The position numbers and the translations under genes were made by a program. The notes under the pieces were generated by a model that was not told the origin of the DNA, did no database searches, and saw only the letters and a list, made by a program, of their open reading frames with translations. From positions 1 through 19,826 of the forward strand of contig JBLNBU010000029.1 in assembly GCA_050260215.1 (NCBI GenBank): a stretch of 19,826 bases of DNA. Direction: 5' to 3'. Each line of letters opens with the position of its first letter. The first letter of the stretch is position 1. Shown here piece by piece: positions 17,508-19,826 of the stretch. This DNA is from JBLNBU01 sp050260215 (GTDB taxonomy: Bacteria > Pseudomonadota > Alphaproteobacteria > Rhodospirillales > Magnetospirillaceae).

Positions 17508-17810
17508 GGCAAGCCTCTCGGGCGGCGGTTTGTAACGATCAGCGTGCCCGATGCGGACCCACGCATCAAGCTTGCGTCATTGTGCACTGCAGCGAAACAT
17601 TTATGAAAAAATGTGATGACTGCCAGAACGAAATTTCATACAGTGACGACCGTAGGCCGACAGAATGGTCCATGGCAACAGAGGACCGCACAAAAACGGC
17701 TCGAGTTTAGGGAGGAGGACGCCGCCGGTGCATGCCGGTGTGCGAGGAGACGCAGAAAGAATGGCAAGACCGGGCGACTGGTCTTGCCGTTTTCGTTTCT
17801 GCGCCCAGCC
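17508..17810. other. Intergenic region with AT-rich palindrome, possible plus-strand transcript and long hairpin
   Basis: 303 bp without a convincing gene. From the coiled-coil gene outward there is an AT-rich patch (about 17595-17640) with the inverted repeat ACATTT-N6-AAATGT (17597-17614), a possible plus-strand promoter (ATGACT 17616-17621, 17 bp, TACAGT 17639-17644), a Shine-Dalgarno-like GGAGGAGG (17711-17718) before a GTG (17728) and an ATG (17732) whose frames run on past the hairpin into tag, and the hairpin at 17751-17803. The open frames lack protein-like composition. Either this is just a promoter plus a tag terminator, or it holds an RNA gene of about 150 nt. Confidence 0.55.
17751..17803. 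terminator. 53-nt extended hairpin, probable bidirectional terminator after tag
   Basis: GGCAAGACC (17763-17771) pairs perfectly with GGTCTTGCC (17780-17788) across an eight-base loop. Outer arms CGCAGAAA (17751-17758) and TTTCTGCG (17796-17803) are also perfectly complementary, and GAA/TTC pairs in between. The plus-strand side has GTTTTCGTTT after the inner stem, and the minus-strand side has ATTCTTTCT. It begins 8 nt beyond the tag stop, so ending the tag transcript is the likely role. Confidence 0.75.
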
Positions 17811-18350
17811 TCAGCTTCGTTCCAGACAGCGGGGATTGGCCGCCGCCACCCGGGCCTGGACCGGGCAGTCGTCGCGGTGAGCACCGGGCAGATAGCCGAT
17901 GCTCATCAGGAACTCATTGACGACCTCGCCGCCCATGAAGACGAAGGTCTTCTTGAACAGCTTGACCCATTCGTCCTTGGTCCGCGGATGTCCGGCCTCG
18001 ATCCAGGCCGCGAACGACCCGTGGCTGGCACGGATGGCCTGCAGGCGCCGCGCGTTCTCGATCACCGCGTCCACCTTGCGCCGGTTGCGGATGATGCGCG
18101 CGTCGGCCATCAGCCGGGCGATGTCGGCCTCGCCATAGCCGGCGACGGTGTCGACGACGAAGCGGTCGAACGCCTCGACCAGGGCGGGCCGCTTCTTCAG
18201 CACGATCAGCCACGACAGCCCCGCCTGGAAGATTTCCAGCGACAGGCGCTCGAACAGCGCCCGCTCGTCGTCGAGGGGAAAGCCGTATTCCTGGTCGTGA
18301 TAGGGCCCGTGGACCGGATGCCCCGGGGCGACGTCGCAGTACCAGTTCAT
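17811..18350 (-). CDS. tag: 3-methyladenine DNA glycosylase I family protein
   Basis: A base-excision repair enzyme that removes 3-methyladenine from alkylated DNA. The 179-residue protein aligns by eye with E. coli Tag: the N-terminal zinc pair Cys5 and His18 (YCDVAPGHPVHGPYHDQEYG), the active-site helix SLEIFQAGLSWLIVLKKR (37-54) with Glu39 equivalent to E. coli Glu38, DARIIRNRRKVDAVIENA (83-100), and the C-terminal zinc pair His158 and Cys162 (GAHRDDCPV). All four zinc-snap ligands are therefore kept. The segment between about 110 and 135 is shorter than in E. coli, giving a compact member whose substrate range could differ. GGAGG lies just upstream of the ATG at 18350. It follows mce after 46 bp, probably on the same transcript. 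Confidence 0.9.
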   Translation of the reverse strand: MNWYCDVAPGHPVHGPYHDQEYGFPLDDERALFERLSLEIFQAGLSWLIVLKKRPALVEAFDRFVVDTVAGYGEADIARLMADARIIRNRRKVDAVIENARRLQAIRASHGSFAAWIEAGHPRTKDEWVKLFKKTFVFMGGEVVNEFLMSIGYLPGAHRDDCPVQARVAAANPRCLERS

Positions 18351-18366
18351 GAGGCCTCCAAATCCC

Positions 18367-18389
18367 TCCCTCTCCCAGCGGGAGAGGGA
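18367..18389. repeat. GC-rich palindromic repeat (10-bp stem)
   Basis: TCCCTCTCCC (18367-18376), AGC, GGGAGAGGGA (18380-18389) is a perfect hairpin between mce and tag. It shares its 9-bp core stem with 15270-15290 and is related to the degenerate copy at 1686-1706. Both intact copies sit in short gaps inside minus-strand gene runs. Confidence 0.85.
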
Positions 18390-18396
18390 ATTCTTG

Positions 18397-18801
18397 TCAC
18401 GCCTGCTCCAGCTCCACCAGGGTGCCCACGAAGTCCTTGGGGTGAAGGAACAGCACCGGCTTGTCGTGGGCGCCGATCTTGGGCTCGCCGTCGCCCAGCA
18501 CTCGGGCGCCGCTGGCCTTCAGGCGGTCGCGGGCGGCCAGGATGTCGTCGACCTCGTAGCAGACGTGGTGGATGCCGCCGCTGGCGTTCTTGGCCAGGAA
18601 GGCGGCAATCGGCGAATTGTCGCCCAGGGGATGGAGCAGCTCGATCTTGGTGTTGGGCAACTCGACGAACACCACGGTGACGCCGTGGGCCGGCTGCGGC
18701 ACCGGGTCCGACACCCGGGCGCCCAGGGTGTCGCGATAAAGCGCAGTGGCCGCGGCCAAGTCCGGCACGGCGATGGCGACGTGGTTCAGCTTTCCGATCA
18801 T
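18397..18801 (-). CDS. mce: Methylmalonyl-CoA epimerase
   Basis: Converts (S)- to (R)-methylmalonyl-CoA in propionyl-CoA metabolism, feeding succinyl-CoA. The 134-residue vicinal-oxygen-chelate protein has the two beta-alpha-beta-beta-beta modules and the expected metal ligands: His7 (KLNHVAIAV), Glu54 (TKIELLHP, where some homologues have Gln), a His in GIHHVCYEV (78/79) and Glu130 (TLVELEQ). The frame is open further upstream to 19080, but the start at 18801 is right: MIGKLNHVAIAV is the family N-terminus, GAGGA precedes it, and the extension would translate the promoter. It heads the minus-strand run. In related genomes mce commonly precedes proS (from memory), consistent with this locus. 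Propionyl-CoA from valine breakdown would link it loosely to the hydrolase at 1921. Confidence 0.95.
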   Translation of the reverse strand: MIGKLNHVAIAVPDLAAATALYRDTLGARVSDPVPQPAHGVTVVFVELPNTKIELLHPLGDNSPIAAFLAKNASGGIHHVCYEVDDILAARDRLKASGARVLGDGEPKIGAHDKPVLFLHPKDFVGTLVELEQA

Positions 18802-18835
18802 ACTGGTCCTCGGCTGCGTTGAAATCCGGGCAGGA

Positions 18836-18865
18836 GCTATAGCACGAGGCGGCCGGCCGCCACAA
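18836..18865 (-). promoter_or_regulatory. Candidate mce promoter with palindromic spacer
   Basis: On the minus strand TTGTGG (18860-18865), 18 bp, TATAGC (18836-18841) lies 35 bp before the mce start. A perfect 14-bp palindrome, GGCGGCCGGCCGCC (18848-18861), fills the spacer and touches the -35. A protein bound there would block the promoter; that is inference. Confidence 0.45.
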
Positions 18866-19054
18866 ACGCGCCCCTCGCCGGGCAGCCCCCATACGGACGC
18901 GCAGGGCGGTTTAGGCTTGCGTCCGCCCCACCCGGATATTAGGACATGAGGGCGACGGGTAGGCCCGTCCCGCCCCCCGACGAAAGACCAGCGATTGCAC
19001 CAGGACCCGCGCGAGCCCACGGACAACCGCAACGACGCCCCCATCGGCGTCGAG

Positions 19055-19826
19055 ATGAGCCACAAGGCCAAGATCCTCAACGCCGTCGTGCTGTTGACGG
19101 TGCTGATGGCCGCGGTTGCGTTCCTGTGGGTGATGAGCTCGCTTCCCTATATCGAGGGCAATGTCCCGGTCGCCGGCCTGGAACAGCCGGTCACGGTCGC
19201 CCGCGACCACCAGGGCGTGCCGCGCATCACCGCGCGCAGCCAGCACGACGCCTATTTCGCACTGGGCTACGTGCACGCCCAGGACCGCATGTGGCAGATG
19301 GAAATGCAGCGTCGCCTGGCCACCGGCCGGCTGGCCGAAGTGGTCGGCGACAAGGGGCTTTCCAACGACCGCTTCATGCGCACCCTTGGCATCGGCCGTG
19401 CCGCCGAAGCGGGCTTGGCCGGGCTCGACCAACCCACCCGCGACGCCCTTGAGGCCTATGCCGCCGGCGTCAACGCCTGGCTGGGCACCCACCGCCACCG
19501 CCTGCCGCTGGAATTCCGCCTGCTGGGCTACCAGCCCGAGCCTTGGCGCCCGGCCGATTCGCTGGCCTGGGCCCGGGTGATGGCCTTGCAGCTGTCGGGC
19601 AACTGGCGCGACGAGCTGGCCCGCATGGAACTGGCGCGCGTGCTCGACCCCAGGCAGATCCGCGAGCTGTGGCCCCCCTACCCCGCCGAGGCGCCGGTCA
19701 CCGTGCCCGGCCGCACCGCCGCCCTGCTGCGCGAGATTACCCCGGAGGCGGCCGAGCCGCGCCTGGCCTCCAACGTCTGGGTGGTCGCCGGCACCCATAC
19801 CCGCAGCGGCCGCCCGCTGCTGGCCA
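19055..19826 (+). CDS. Penicillin acylase family protein (Ntn hydrolase), N-terminal part
   Basis: The first 257 residues of a penicillin acylase-type precursor. A signal sequence or membrane anchor spans about 7-27. The alpha-chain signature follows at about 50-98, with DHQGVPRITA, DAYFALGYVHAQDRMWQ and RRLATGRLAEVVG. The linker ends at RLASNVWVVAGTHTRSGRPLLA (from 236); Ser239 would be the N-terminal nucleophile freed by autocleavage after Ala238. Family members hydrolyse beta-lactam side chains, acyl-homoserine lactones or other amides in the periplasm; the substrate cannot be told from this part. ATG at 19055 is chosen because it sits just before the hydrophobic segment, but its ribosome site is weak; an in-frame TTG at 18995 would add 20 polar residues. 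It is divergent from mce and truncated by the window end. Confidence 0.9.
   Translation, partial: MSHKAKILNAVVLLTVLMAAVAFLWVMSSLPYIEGNVPVAGLEQPVTVARDHQGVPRITARSQHDAYFALGYVHAQDRMWQMEMQRRLATGRLAEVVGDKGLSNDRFMRTLGIGRAAEAGLAGLDQPTRDALEAYAAGVNAWLGTHRHRLPLEFRLLGYQPEPWRPADSLAWARVMALQLSGNWRDELARMELARVLDPRQIRELWPPYPAEAPVTVPGRTAALLREITPEAAEPRLASNVWVVAGTHTRSGRPLLA

Noticed and set aside
17732..17920. Small plus-strand ORF after the GGAGGAGG site, as a leader peptide or small protein
   Set aside because: The ribosome site looks good, but the frame runs through the 53-nt hairpin into antisense of tag without protein-like composition.
18397..19080. 227-codon version of the mce frame
   Set aside because: The extra N-terminus would translate the promoter region and lacks homology-like sequence; the family N-terminus and ribosome site point to 18801.
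18946..19452. Plus-strand frame starting at 18946 over the acylase gene
   Set aside because: It is in a different frame from the penicillin-acylase signature and reads as low-complexity Arg/Pro/Gly sequence.

Overview
The window reads as an ordinary chromosomal segment of a high-GC alphaproteobacterium. The best guess is a Rhodospirillales member close to Magnetospirillum/Phaeospirillum. That rests on the Ros/MucR regulator, the short ProRS, the Asp-type HemB, the gene order mce...proS-lolC-lolD...dnaE, and intergenic palindromic repeats of a type common in alphaproteobacteria. The genus is an inference; no rRNA or marker comparison was possible. I see no tRNA, rRNA, CRISPR array, insertion sequence, integrase or prophage gene.

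Layout. Positions 1-853 (minus) carry rpiB followed by the 5' part of glyA. A 319-bp divergent region separates them from a Ros/MucR-type regulator gene (plus, 1173-1628), which ends in a strong bidirectional terminator. Next on the minus strand is a two-gene unit for a 3-hydroxyisobutyryl-CoA hydrolase-like protein and a 58-residue protein. This unit is divergent from metY-hemB (plus, 3160-5463). The metY upstream region holds a TGAA-N5-TTCA palindrome of the MetR type. A secreted pentapeptide-repeat protein (plus) follows, convergent with a membrane-anchored GH17 beta-glucan transglycosylase-like protein (minus). Palindromic repeat elements lie on both sides of each of these two genes' 3' regions.

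From 8164 to 18801 everything is on the minus strand. In transcription order the genes are mce, tag, a secreted coiled-coil protein of unknown function, proS, lolC, lolD, a tandem HD/HD-GYP protein, dnaE and a LEA14-like lipoprotein. From lolC onward the genes are tightly packed, with overlaps of 8, 1 and 1 nt and one 27-nt gap, so they are probably one transcript. A penicillin-acylase family gene begins at 19055 (plus) and runs off the window.

Functionally the window combines one-carbon and pentose metabolism (glyA, rpiB), methionine and heme synthesis (metY, hemB), valine and propionyl-CoA breakdown (the hydrolase and mce), lipoprotein sorting (lolC, lolD and a candidate client lipoprotein), DNA replication and repair (dnaE, tag), translation (proS) and envelope glucan work (GH17). 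The least explained parts are the coiled-coil secreted protein and the 303-bp gap beside it with its 53-nt hairpin, the HD-GYP protein coupled to dnaE, and the non-canonical zinc-ligand set in the MucR-like regulator. I did not find a convincing multi-gene novel system.
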